A stretch of DNA of 64,000 nucleotides from Nonomuraea wenchangensis (lineage in GTDB: Bacteria > Actinomycetota > Actinomycetes > Streptosporangiales > Streptosporangiaceae), in assembly GCF_900111685.1 (NCBI RefSeq), contig NZ_FOHX01000004.1:186001-250000 (forward strand), in the 5' to 3' direction. Position numbers and translations under genes: made by a program. Shown here piece after piece: positions 24,610-32,033 of the stretch. Position 1 is the stretch's first letter, and every line of letters starts with the position of its first letter. The notes under the pieces were generated by a model. The model was given only the letters and a program-made list of their open reading frames with translations, searched no databases and was not told where the DNA came from.

Positions 24610-24983
24610 CAGTGACCACGGCCATCGACGACTTCTTCGACCGTGAGCTGGTCAGGGAGAACTTCGGGGTGTCGGCCTCGTTCCTCCGTATGGAGGAGGA
24701 GCTCAGGAACACCAGAGAGGCGGAGGAGCTGAAAACCAGGACGCCCGACGAGCGGAAGCCCTTCGGTTACGCCTTCGACCTCGACGGCACCATCGACATC
24801 GACGCGGTGACGCAGTACGAGGTCATGGCGGTCGACCCGGCGACGCATCGCTACGACCCCGAGGCCCAGATCTGGTCGACCTCGCACGACTCCACGCAGA
24901 TCCATTCCGCGCTGACCTTCTGCTTCCGAGGCACCTGCGGCTATTACTGGGGGTTCGACAACAACATCGACGACGGCTACTGA
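24606..24983 (+). CDS. Candidate RiPP precursor peptide
   Basis: A 125-residue protein, unlike any housekeeping family I recognise. The first 75 or so residues are charged and leader-like (RMEEELRNTREAEELKTRT). A FGYAFDLDGTIDID segment follows, then a middle section. The C-terminal tail contains TFCFRGTCGYYWGFDNN and ends IDDGY. The tail combines two cysteines, Thr/Ser acceptors, four aspartates and a Y-Y-W-F cluster, a mix that could serve both an ATP-grasp ligase (ester or amide links through Asp) and a P450. It is coupled to the P450 by an ATGA overlap, with AAAGGA upstream. It sits two genes before an exporter. FDLD recalls the FxLD lanthipeptide leader motif, but no lanthionine synthetase is present. 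Confidence 0.65.
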   Translation: MTVTTAIDDFFDRELVRENFGVSASFLRMEEELRNTREAEELKTRTPDERKPFGYAFDLDGTIDIDAVTQYEVMAVDPATHRYDPEAQIWSTSHDSTQIHSALTFCFRGTCGYYWGFDNNIDDGY

Positions 24984-25022
24984 GCCTTCGGAAAACTGCC
25001 CCGCACGCCGGGACAGCACAGA

Positions 25023-25056
25023 CCGATCTCCGGGCCGGAGTGGGCCCGGAGATCGG
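25023..25056 (+). promoter_or_regulatory. 14-bp perfect hairpin between precursor and ATP-grasp genes
   Basis: CCGATCTCCGGGCC (25023-25036) pairs perfectly with GGCCCGGAGATCGG (25043-25056) around a six-base loop. No T-run follows. Placed 40 bases after the precursor stop and 65 before the ATP-grasp start, it probably acts as a partial terminator or RNA stabiliser giving more peptide mRNA than enzyme mRNA, as seen in many RiPP operons. Confidence 0.75.
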
Positions 25057-25120
25057 GAGCCGGTGACACGAGGCCCGAACCAGCCCCTCTCCCATCCCGT
25101 CAACGCCACAGGTACTGAGA

Positions 25121-26110
25121 ATGCCGGAACCTATCGTCCTCGTCCTGACACAGGAGTTCGACGTCACCGCCGACAGTGTCGTCAAGATACTCAACGAACG
25201 CGGCGTCACGGTCTTCCGCTACGACACGAGCTACTTCCCGCGGAACTCGACGCTGACCTACCGGTCCACCGACGCCGGCTGGCGTACGACACTCGTGGAC
25301 ACCACTTACGGTCGTCGCTCACTTCGCCTCGAAGAGGTCACCTCCGTCTGGTACCGGCGGCCGACGCCTTTCACAGCCGACCCCTCATTGGCGGAGGCGC
25401 ACCAGGAGTTCGCGGTGAAGGAGAGCGCCCACGCCATGGGCGGCGTCCTCACCGCGCTGCCCGCACGATGGGTGAACCTGCCGGCCGTCGAGCAGCGGGC
25501 GCACTACAAGCCGCTGCAGTTGCAGGTCGCACGTGATGCGGGGTTGCGCATCCCGAAGACGATCATCACCAACGACCCGGAGGAGGCCCTGCGCTTCCAC
25601 CGGGAATGCGGCGGGGCCGTCATCTACAAGGCGCTCAACAGCGGCCTGCTGCACGAGCCGGGCGGCTGGCCGAGGGGATTGCTCACCACCGCGCTGCCTG
25701 AGCTGCCGCTGGACATCCTGCCCCGGGTGCGCTACTCGCCGTGCATATTCCAGGAGCACGTCGACAAGGCGTACGAACTGCGGATCACCGTCATCGGAGA
25801 AAGGCTCTTCCCCGTTCGCGTCGACAGCACCGATGACGATGGCGAGCCACAGGTTGACTCCCGCAACTTCCTCGGGACCATCCGCTACACCCAGGTTGCG
25901 CTTCCCGAAGAGGTCGAGAAACGGCTCAGACGGGTGATGGACCATTTCGAGCTCGCCTACGGCGCGATCGACGTCGTGGTCGATAGGGCGGGTGAGCACT
26001 ACTTCCTGGAGGTGAACCCCGCCGGGCAGTTCGTTTGGCTCGACGATGAAACCCCCGGGCTGAACCTGGCCGCGGCCATGGCCGACTACCTGTCTGGCCA
26101 GTCGGACTAG
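25121..26110 (+). CDS. ATP-grasp ligase of the MvdD/TgmB (graspetide) type
   Basis: A 329-residue ATP-grasp protein. The N-terminal domain (IVLVLTQEFDVTADSVV, VTVFRYDTSYFPR, then VWYRRPTPF) is typical of ATP-grasp peptide maturases such as MvdD and TgmB. The ATP-binding half has VIYKALN, FQEHVDKAYELRITVIGERLF and the metal-binding end YFLEVNPAGQFVW. These enzymes activate Asp or Glu side chains of a precursor as acyl phosphates and join them to Ser, Thr or Lys as esters or amides. Its neighbour, the 125-residue peptide with an Asp-rich end, is the obvious substrate. It lies in the same operon as the P450 and exporter. Confidence 0.88.
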   Translation: MPEPIVLVLTQEFDVTADSVVKILNERGVTVFRYDTSYFPRNSTLTYRSTDAGWRTTLVDTTYGRRSLRLEEVTSVWYRRPTPFTADPSLAEAHQEFAVKESAHAMGGVLTALPARWVNLPAVEQRAHYKPLQLQVARDAGLRIPKTIITNDPEEALRFHRECGGAVIYKALNSGLLHEPGGWPRGLLTTALPELPLDILPRVRYSPCIFQEHVDKAYELRITVIGERLFPVRVDSTDDDGEPQVDSRNFLGTIRYTQVALPEEVEKRLRRVMDHFELAYGAIDVVVDRAGEHYFLEVNPAGQFVWLDDETPGLNLAAAMADYLSGQSD

Positions 26111-26154
26111 CCGGCGGCCCACGCCAAGCGTGGAGAAGGGAACGGGCAGCGATC

Positions 26155-28116
26155 GTGCTACACGAACCCCCGCCGACCCTGGACGAGCCGAAGCAGGAGG
26201 CGCCGGCCGGCGAGCCGGTGGACCCTACGGAAGCGGGGTCGTCGGCGGGCGCCGGCTCGACCGAGCTCGCCCGCGACTCCTGGTGGTACCACGAGGAGTC
26301 GCGGCCCCAGGCGGGACTGATGACGATCCTGGGACGGTTGCCGGCCCTCGTCTCGGCGGCGCTCAGGCTGGCATGGACGGCCGACCCTGTAGGCACCGCC
26401 TGCACGATCGGGCTCAACCTGGGCGCGGGCCTCCTCAGCGCGTTCGGCCTGCTCGCCACCACCGGTATCCTCCACGCCCTGTTCACCGGCGGCCCCGCAC
26501 CGGAGCGGCTGCTCGCGGCCGTGCCCGCGTTGATCGGGGCGGCGGCCGCTCTGACCGCGCGCTCACTCCTGCAGTCGGCCGCCGCCTGGACACAGTCCAG
26601 GCTCAGGCCGAAGGTGGACCGCCTGGCGGACCGGCGTCTCTTCGAGCTCACCACCGCCGTCACGCTCAGCGCGATGGACGACGCCGAGTTCTACGACGCC
26701 ATGCAGCGGGCCCGCAGCCGCGGTGCCCGGGGGGCGGCCCTGGTGGTGGACGCGGGCGTCGGCCTGCTCACGGCCGCCGCCGGTCTCGCCGCGGCGGCGG
26801 GCACGCTGGCCGTCCTGCACCCGGTGCTCCTGCCGCTGCTGTTGGTCAGCGTGCTGCCGGCTGGATGGGCGACGGCGCATTCCGCGCACATGCAGTACCA
26901 GGTCATTTACATGTTGTCGACCAGCATGCGCCGACAGTGGATCCTCGCCGACCTCATGGCCGACCGCCGCCCGGCTGCGGAGATCCGTGCCTTCGACATG
27001 CGGGAGTTCCTGCTCAGTCAGTACGACCACGTCGCCCGCCTGTCGGAGGAGGCGCACGTTGAGCTCGCCCGCCGCCAGGCCGTGGCTCGGGTCGCTGGGG
27101 AGGCGGCGAACGGTGTCGTGGCCGGGCTCGTCTACGCCGCGCTGGGCGCACTGCTGTGGACCGGAGCGGTTCCGCTGGCAATCGCGGGCGGTGGAATCCT
27201 GGCCGTCCGCCTGGGCAGGTCGTCGTTGTCCGCCCTGGTCGGCGCGGCCAACGACGTTTACGACGAAGGTCTCTACTTCTCCGACTACCTGGACTTCTGC
27301 GAGGAGGCCGAACGGCGCTCGTCGCGGCACCGGCGGGGCCTGCCGGCGCCGGACTTCGCCGACGTGGAGCTGCGCGAAATCTCCTTCGCTTATCCAGGGA
27401 CCGGCAGGCCCGCGCTCAGCGACGTCTCCCTCACGATCAGAAAGGGCGAGATCGTCGCTCTGGTGGGGGAGAATGGCTCGGGCAAGACCACCCTGGCGAA
27501 GATCATCGCCGGTCTGTACGAGCCCGACTCCGGGGTCGTCTTGTGGGAGGGAACTCCGTTGGCCCGGCTCGACCCTGGCGATGTACGCCGGCGGATTGCC
27601 ATGATCCCCCAGGATCACACGCCGTGGCCGCTCACCGCCCGGCAGAACATCGCCGCCGACGCGGATGCCGACCAGGACGCCGTCGTCGCCGCGGCCGAAC
27701 TCGCCGGCATCCACCGCACCATTGAGGACCTGCCCGAAGGGTATGACACCCTGCTCGATCCGCGGTTCAAAAGCGGTCACGAGCTGAGCGGCGGGCAGTG
27801 GCAGCGTGTCGCTGCGGCCCGCGGGTTCTATCGCAGAGCGCCTCTCCTGCTCTGCGACGAACCCACGGCCGCGCTCGACCCGCGGGCGGAGCACGCCTTT
27901 TTCGACGCTGTCCGCCACTCCGCCTCCGCCGACCCCGCCGATCCCCAGACCGTCATCCTGATCACGCACCGGCTTACCAGCGTGCTCATGGCGGACACGA
28001 TCCACGTCCTGGCCGAGGGCCGCATCGCTGAGAGCGGGACACACGCGGAGCTCATGGCTCTCGACGGCGTCTACGCGGCGCTCTTCAAACTCCAGGCCGA
28101 GGCGTACACGCCCTGA
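26155..28116 (+). CDS. ABC exporter (fused membrane and ATPase domains)
   Basis: A 653-residue ABC half-transporter from GTG 26155, preceded by GGAGAAGGGA. The membrane domain covers about residues 60-340 (GTACTIGLNLGAGLLSAFGLL is among its helices). The ATPase domain has Walker A GENGSGKTT near 438-446, signature LSGGQWQRVA near 543, Walker B LLLCDEPTAAL near 563-573 and the switch ITHRLTSV. No peptidase C39 domain is present, so the leader must be removed by another protease or after export. Export of the cluster's peptide is the likely job. The N-terminal 60 residues are proline- and acid-rich. Confidence 0.9.
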   Translation: MLHEPPPTLDEPKQEAPAGEPVDPTEAGSSAGAGSTELARDSWWYHEESRPQAGLMTILGRLPALVSAALRLAWTADPVGTACTIGLNLGAGLLSAFGLLATTGILHALFTGGPAPERLLAAVPALIGAAAALTARSLLQSAAAWTQSRLRPKVDRLADRRLFELTTAVTLSAMDDAEFYDAMQRARSRGARGAALVVDAGVGLLTAAAGLAAAAGTLAVLHPVLLPLLLVSVLPAGWATAHSAHMQYQVIYMLSTSMRRQWILADLMADRRPAAEIRAFDMREFLLSQYDHVARLSEEAHVELARRQAVARVAGEAANGVVAGLVYAALGALLWTGAVPLAIAGGGILAVRLGRSSLSALVGAANDVYDEGLYFSDYLDFCEEAERRSSRHRRGLPAPDFADVELREISFAYPGTGRPALSDVSLTIRKGEIVALVGENGSGKTTLAKIIAGLYEPDSGVVLWEGTPLARLDPGDVRRRIAMIPQDHTPWPLTARQNIAADADADQDAVVAAAELAGIHRTIEDLPEGYDTLLDPRFKSGHELSGGQWQRVAAARGFYRRAPLLLCDEPTAALDPRAEHAFFDAVRHSASADPADPQTVILITHRLTSVLMADTIHVLAEGRIAESGTHAELMALDGVYAALFKLQAEAYTP

Positions 28117-28136
28117 TCACCTCCTCCGCTTCAGGC

Positions 28137-28643
28137 ATGACACCCATGCGCACCTTCGATCTGACGAAAGGTCTCTCGCCCATGCCTCGCGCTCCTCTGC
28201 CCGAGCACCTCGTCGCGGCTCTGGTCCGTCCGAACCCCTGCGTCATCGCCATGCTCGGCCGGGGTGGCGCGCCCGTCTCTGTGGCCACCTGGTACTTATG
28301 GGCGGATGGAAGAGTACTGGTCAGCATGGACGCCCAGCGCAGGCGGCTCGACCATCTGCGGGCCGACCCCCGGGTCTCGCTGACGGTGCTGGACGCCGCA
28401 AGCTGGTACAGCCACATCAGCCTCCAAGGACGGATCGTGTCCCTCACCGACGATGCGGACCTCGCGGACATCGATCGCATCTCCCACCACTACATGGGCA
28501 TGCCGTACGCCGATCGCGAACGACTCCGGGTGAGCGGCTGGATTGAGATCGACACCTGGCACGCGTGGGGAGCGCTCGCCGGTCAGCCCGCGAGAGCGGC
28601 GAGTAGGAGCAAGGCGACGGTCACGACCGCGAGCACCCCATGA
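28137..28643 (+). CDS. PPOX-family (split-barrel) flavin/F420-type protein
   Basis: A 168-residue protein resembling pyridoxamine 5'-phosphate oxidase-like, F420- or FMN-binding split-barrel proteins: NPCVIAMLGRGGAPVSVATWYLW, GRVLVSMDAQRRRLDHLRADPRVSLTVLD, and ISHHYMGMPYADRERLRVSGWIEID. It begins 21 bases after the exporter stop, so it may be the last gene of the peptide operon and add a reduction step. ATG 28182 is an alternative start that fits the conserved region better. The C-terminal 20 residues are unconserved. The link to the peptide pathway is by position only. Confidence 0.75.
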   Translation: MTPMRTFDLTKGLSPMPRAPLPEHLVAALVRPNPCVIAMLGRGGAPVSVATWYLWADGRVLVSMDAQRRRLDHLRADPRVSLTVLDAASWYSHISLQGRIVSLTDDADLADIDRISHHYMGMPYADRERLRVSGWIEIDTWHAWGALAGQPARAASRSKATVTTASTP

Positions 28644-28744
28644 CCAGCGTCCACCTGCACGGGAAAGTCGCTCTAGGTTGGAGCCGGCACGCCGCGCGCA
28701 GCAGGGCGAATGGGAGTATCACCATAGAGGTGGCCGGAAAGACG

Positions 28745-28910
28745 CTCGACGACTGTGACCAGCGGATGACCCGTTACAGGCCGTCCCCGCAAGCGGAATC
28801 CCCGAGGTCCTCCGGAAAGCCGGCCCGGCGGACCGGAACGATCTGTACATGCGAACGGGCCCTCACCTCGTCTCGTCTATGCCCCCTCTGAAAAAGAGAT
28901 CACAGTGAGG
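28745..28910 (+). pseudogene. Second serine-recombinase remnant (C-terminal end)
   Basis: In one frame this reads a GIPEVLRKAGPADRNDLYMRTGPHLV segment. After a frameshift near 28870 it continues YAPSEKEITVRRGP. That resembles the C-terminal end of large serine recombinases (helical linker, then a short beta end). There is no start or catalytic region. With the fragment at 22240-23055 it brackets the peptide cluster. Confidence 0.55.
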
Positions 28911-28956
28911 CGAGGCCCCCGCCTGCCAGAGTGCGTGTCCGAGAGGGAGCCGGACC

Positions 28957-28989
28957 CCAGGTCAAAGACCTGGCGCCGGGTGACCGGCG
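28957..28989. terminator. Two tandem hairpins after the peptide cluster
   Basis: CCAGGTC/GACCTGG (28957-28963/28967-28973, three-base loop) is followed at once by CGCCGG/CCGGCG (28974-28979/28984-28989). They lie downstream of the last cluster gene and the recombinase scrap, and just beyond the minus-strand gene at 29100, so they could end transcription from both sides. Confidence 0.5.
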
Positions 28990-29099
28990 AACGTTTCCCC
29001 GTGATCGTTGATCGCGCTGTGTAGCTGTTGATGTAGGCAAGGTCCCGGTACCTGCCGTACTTCGGCTCGCAGCTCAGAGCCGTGCTCGTGGGCGCGTGG

Positions 29100-29780
29100 T
29101 CAAGAGGCGAAGCGCGTCGCAGGGTTCGAAGCGGGGCCGTGATGCCCGCGCGGGACGACGGCTGGGTTGAAGGTTTCCCAGACGAGCATGAGGGGCATGT
29201 CGGCGGCGCGGATGAGGTAGGCCTTGGACGCGGTTTCGCGCTGGTTTGCGCTCCAGCGGGCCAGGCCGGTGCAGCGTAGGTGGCGGCTGTGATCGATGTC
29301 GTGGGCGATCAGGTTGAGTCCGAGTGGCTGGGCGGGGTCGGTGGCGATGCGTTGCATGAGGGGAGTGCTCGGTGGGGTGATCACCTCGTTGCGGGAGAGT
29401 GGTGTGTCGTGGTGATCGTGTAGCAGTGAGCGGCGAATGGTGACGGTGGCGTCGCTGGTGAGCTGCAGCAGGGCTCGCACGTCGGCGGGCATGCCGGCGG
29501 CGGGTTGGTCGGTCAGGCTCTGCAGGTGGACGCTGATCGGCCCGCCGGTGAGCGCTTCGAGCAGCAGGGTGGTCGAGCCGTCGCTGGCCAGCAGCATGCG
29601 GGTGATCGCGCTGGTGAAAGAGCTGGCCGGGACCGGCAGCAGGCCTGCGGGCCGGTAGGCCGGAGAACTGGTGTGCAGCCTGTGGGGCGGGGTCGCGTGG
29701 TCGGCGGGCGCGTCCTGCGGGCCGCCCGCGTCGCGAAGAGCGTGGGCGGGCGGCGGCGAGGCTGGTGGGCTGTGCGTCAT
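29100..29780 (-). CDS. Chorismate pyruvate-lyase-like protein
   Basis: A 226-residue protein whose core resembles the chorismate lyase/DUF98 (Rv2949c-like) fold: TRMLLASDGSTTLLLEALTG, a central RRSLL.........PLSRNEVITPP, and the late segment SKAYLIRAADMPLMLVWETFNP. Such enzymes release pyruvate from chorismate to give 4-hydroxybenzoate. Some relatives have other or unknown roles. The N-terminal 45 residues are proline- and histidine-rich. The ATG overlaps the stop of the EF-hand gene (ATGA), so the two are co-translated, and a methyltransferase diverges upstream. A small biosynthetic unit making a modified hydroxybenzoate is possible but unproven. Confidence 0.6.
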   Translation of the reverse strand: MTHSPPASPPPAHALRDAGGPQDAPADHATPPHRLHTSSPAYRPAGLLPVPASSFTSAITRMLLASDGSTTLLLEALTGGPISVHLQSLTDQPAAGMPADVRALLQLTSDATVTIRRSLLHDHHDTPLSRNEVITPPSTPLMQRIATDPAQPLGLNLIAHDIDHSRHLRCTGLARWSANQRETASKAYLIRAADMPLMLVWETFNPAVVPRGHHGPASNPATRFAS

Positions 29781-30316
29781 GCCGGCTGGTTGGCCAGCAA
29801 TTGTCCTGGGGTGTTCGCCGAGTCGCTGACGTAGTAGTCCCTGATGGCCGCTGACCAGGCGTCGGTGGTGATACGGCCGCGCTGTCCTGCCAGCGCGGCG
29901 AAGAGCTGTCGCACGTGCGGCGGGGCGAAGCCGATGGCCGTCATGCAGGCGATGAACTCGCCCTGTTCGACCTGTCCGTCGTCGTCGGTGTCGGCCAGGG
30001 CGACCAGGGCGCGGGCGTACGGCGAGCCGTACTGGTCGAAGTGGGCGGCGTCAGGGATGGCCGCCGCGTACTCCTGGAAGGTGACGGTTGCGTCGCCGTC
30101 ACGGTCGCAGGCCGCGGCCAGGCCCTGCCAGAAGGTTCTGCATCCTTGCGTCAGGGCGTGGGCTTTGGCTGAGTCTCGGTCGGCGCTGAGGGAATCGAGA
30201 ACGCGGTCGGCGAGCAGGGCGAAGTCGTCGCCCTGCAGGTGGCCGTCGCCGTTGGTGTCCAGCAGGGCGAAGCGGGTGCGAAGGCGGATCAAGCGATCGG
30301 TGGGGTCCGTCGGCAT
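29777..30316 (-). CDS. EF-hand calcium-binding protein
   Basis: A 179-residue protein with three recognisable EF-hand loops, DTNGDGHLQGDD near residue 18, DRDGDATVTFQE in the middle and DTDDDGQVEQGE later, and a degenerate fourth. It resembles calerythrin/CabB-type calcium proteins of actinomycetes. ATG 30316 is chosen because GAGGAG lies upstream; the frame extends to 30379 without support. It is coupled by ATGA to the chorismate-lyase-like gene, an unusual pairing that suggests calcium-dependent control of, or scaffolding for, that enzyme. No signal peptide is seen. Confidence 0.9.
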   Translation of the reverse strand: MPTDPTDRLIRLRTRFALLDTNGDGHLQGDDFALLADRVLDSLSADRDSAKAHALTQGCRTFWQGLAAACDRDGDATVTFQEYAAAIPDAAHFDQYGSPYARALVALADTDDDGQVEQGEFIACMTAIGFAPPHVRQLFAALAGQRGRITTDAWSAAIRDYYVSDSANTPGQLLANQPA

Positions 30317-30476
30317 GTCGTGTCTCCTCGTTGGGCGGAAAGAGCGACGGAGGGTTGGCGACACCGCCTCAACCTCCATCGCTCACTGAGTGTAATGTTA
30401 AAACTACTCTTGGCAACGATGAGGTAATGCCTTCTATCTGGCACACAGACCCAGACCGCTAGGGAGGAGCATCCAG

Positions 30477-31292
30477 GTGACCCGACCGGCTTCAGCGCCA
30501 CACGATTCCCCCTATCTCCTCGGCGCCTCCAGCGCCGAACACCGGCGACTGCTGGCCCAGGGCACCCTCCTGCGCGAGGCCGCACAACACCTCCTCGGCC
30601 GCCTTCCGCTGCCCGCACCGGCCCGCGCCATCGACGTGGGCTGCGGCCCCTTGGGTATCTTGGACCTGCTCAGCGACAGGGTCGGCCCGCACGGCACTGT
30701 CGTCGGCCTCGACAACAACGAGCAGATGATCATCTGGGCACGGCAGTCCATCGCTCAACTAGGCCTGGCCAACGTCACTACCACGCTGGGCACGCTTCAG
30801 GGCGACAGCCAGCCGGCCTTCGATCTGACCCACTGCCGGCTCCTGCTGATCAACAGCACCGACCCGGCGGCGATCGTGGCCTCGATGGCCGCAGCCACCC
30901 GCCCCGGCGGCTGGATCGCCGTACAGGAATACGACTGGGCCACCTGGCACTGCGACCCACCCCACCCTGCCTGGGACACGCTCAAAACCCTGCTCGCCCC
31001 GGTCTTCGGCGGGGACGTGCACATCGGCGCCCGGCTGGCGAGCCTGCTGCGCGATGCCGCAGGCTGCCAGGACGTCCACACCGCAGCGCACGCCCACTAC
31101 TGGCGTGCCGCCAACCCCTGCCAAAGGCTACTGCTGCACTTCGTCGACCTGTTCGACGAGCGGCTCCGCGCCTGCGGCATCGCCCCGCACACCCTGGCCA
31201 CCCTGAAGCGCGAACTCGGCGACCATCTCGCCCGTCCGGCCACCGTCGTGCGCGAGAGCCTGCTGGTACAGGCATGGGGCCGCAAGCCCTGA
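30477..31292 (+). CDS. SAM-dependent methyltransferase
   Basis: A 271-residue class I methyltransferase from GTG 30477, with GGGAGGAGC upstream. Motif I is AIDVGCGPLGIL near residue 58, the acidic loop is VVGLDNNEQM, and a DLTHCRLLLINSTDP segment leads into ATRPGGWIAVQEYDW. It diverges from the EF-hand/chorismate-lyase-like pair across a short AT-richer promoter region (30317-30476), so the three may share control. The substrate is unknown; a phenolic acid would fit the neighbour, but this is conjecture. Confidence 0.85.
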   Translation: MTRPASAPHDSPYLLGASSAEHRRLLAQGTLLREAAQHLLGRLPLPAPARAIDVGCGPLGILDLLSDRVGPHGTVVGLDNNEQMIIWARQSIAQLGLANVTTTLGTLQGDSQPAFDLTHCRLLLINSTDPAAIVASMAAATRPGGWIAVQEYDWATWHCDPPHPAWDTLKTLLAPVFGGDVHIGARLASLLRDAAGCQDVHTAAHAHYWRAANPCQRLLLHFVDLFDERLRACGIAPHTLATLKRELGDHLARPATVVRESLLVQAWGRKP

Positions 31293-31348
31293 CACGATCC
31301 GTTGGCCGCCGAGTCGTCCCAGCTCAGGAGATCGATCAGCTCACAGCA

Positions 31349-31367
31349 GATCTGCCCCAGGCAGATC
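31349..31367. promoter_or_regulatory. PopR-box-like operator upstream of the clpP pair
   Basis: GATCTGCCCCAGGCAGATC is a perfect palindrome with eight-base arms and three central bases. Its core TCTGCC-N3-GGCAGA is the motif I recall for PopR binding upstream of the Streptomyces clpP3 operon. It lies 40 bases before the first clpP start. A PopR-like gene lies just after the pair. I see one copy only. Confidence 0.75.
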
Positions 31368-31406
31368 GCGTCACCCCTGGTCCGAAACGCTGCACATGAT
31401 GGACGC

Positions 31407-32033
31407 ATGAGCGAAGAATCAAAACTTCCGCTGTTGAACGCGCAGGTAAGACGCGAGCTTTATGAGCAGCGTGTTCTCGTTCTCGACGGCCCTCTCGACG
31501 ATGACAACGGGACGCTGCTGGCCACGCAATTGATGACACTCGCCACGCAGGACGCGTCGACCGACATCGCATTGTGGATCCACTCCCCGGGCGGCTCGGT
31601 TCCCTCGATGCTGGCGATTCGCGACGTCATTCGACTCATTCCCTGCGACGTATCGACCCTCGTGTTGGGCATCGCCTACAGCGCCGGGCAATTCCTGCTG
31701 TCCTCGGGAGCCCGCGGGAAGCGCCGCGCTCTGCCGCATTCACGCGTCCTGATGCACCAGGGCTCGGCGGGAATCGGCGGCACCGCGGTTGACATCGAAC
31801 TGCAGGCCAACGACCTTCGGCATACGCGCGACACAGTGCTCGGCCTCATCGCCGAGGACACGGGGCAATCCGTCGGGCGCATATTCGAGGATTCCCTGCA
31901 CGATCGTTGGTACACAGCGCAAGAAGCACTCGACTACGGCTTCATCGATGCGATCGTGCAGAACTTCAGCGAAATCGCGCCCCACCATCGCCCGCGGCCC
32001 GGATTCGGCATCACCGAAGGAGTCGGCAAGTGA
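31407..32033 (+). CDS. ClpP-type protease subunit with intact catalytic triad
   Basis: A 208-residue ClpP homologue, the proteolytic chamber of Clp ATP-dependent proteases. The triad is visible: Ser92 in LGIAYSAGQFLL, His117 in RVLMHQGSAG and Asp166 in LHDRWYTAQEALDYGFID. The serine context departs from the usual GQAASA. No propeptide is obvious. ATG 31407 is chosen; an upstream frame from 31302 would cross the operator. Its stop overlaps the next clpP start (GTGA), so the two subunits are made together. It corresponds to the inducible second ClpP pair (ClpP3/ClpP4) of streptomycetes. Confidence 0.9.
   Translation: MSEESKLPLLNAQVRRELYEQRVLVLDGPLDDDNGTLLATQLMTLATQDASTDIALWIHSPGGSVPSMLAIRDVIRLIPCDVSTLVLGIAYSAGQFLLSSGARGKRRALPHSRVLMHQGSAGIGGTAVDIELQANDLRHTRDTVLGLIAEDTGQSVGRIFEDSLHDRWYTAQEALDYGFIDAIVQNFSEIAPHHRPRPGFGITEGVGK

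Noticed and set aside
24606..24983. Lanthipeptide (FxLD) precursor
   Set aside because: The FDLD segment is suggestive, but no LanB/LanC/LanM-like gene is nearby and the tail is poor in Ser/Cys pairs. The ATP-grasp and P450 neighbours fit another class.
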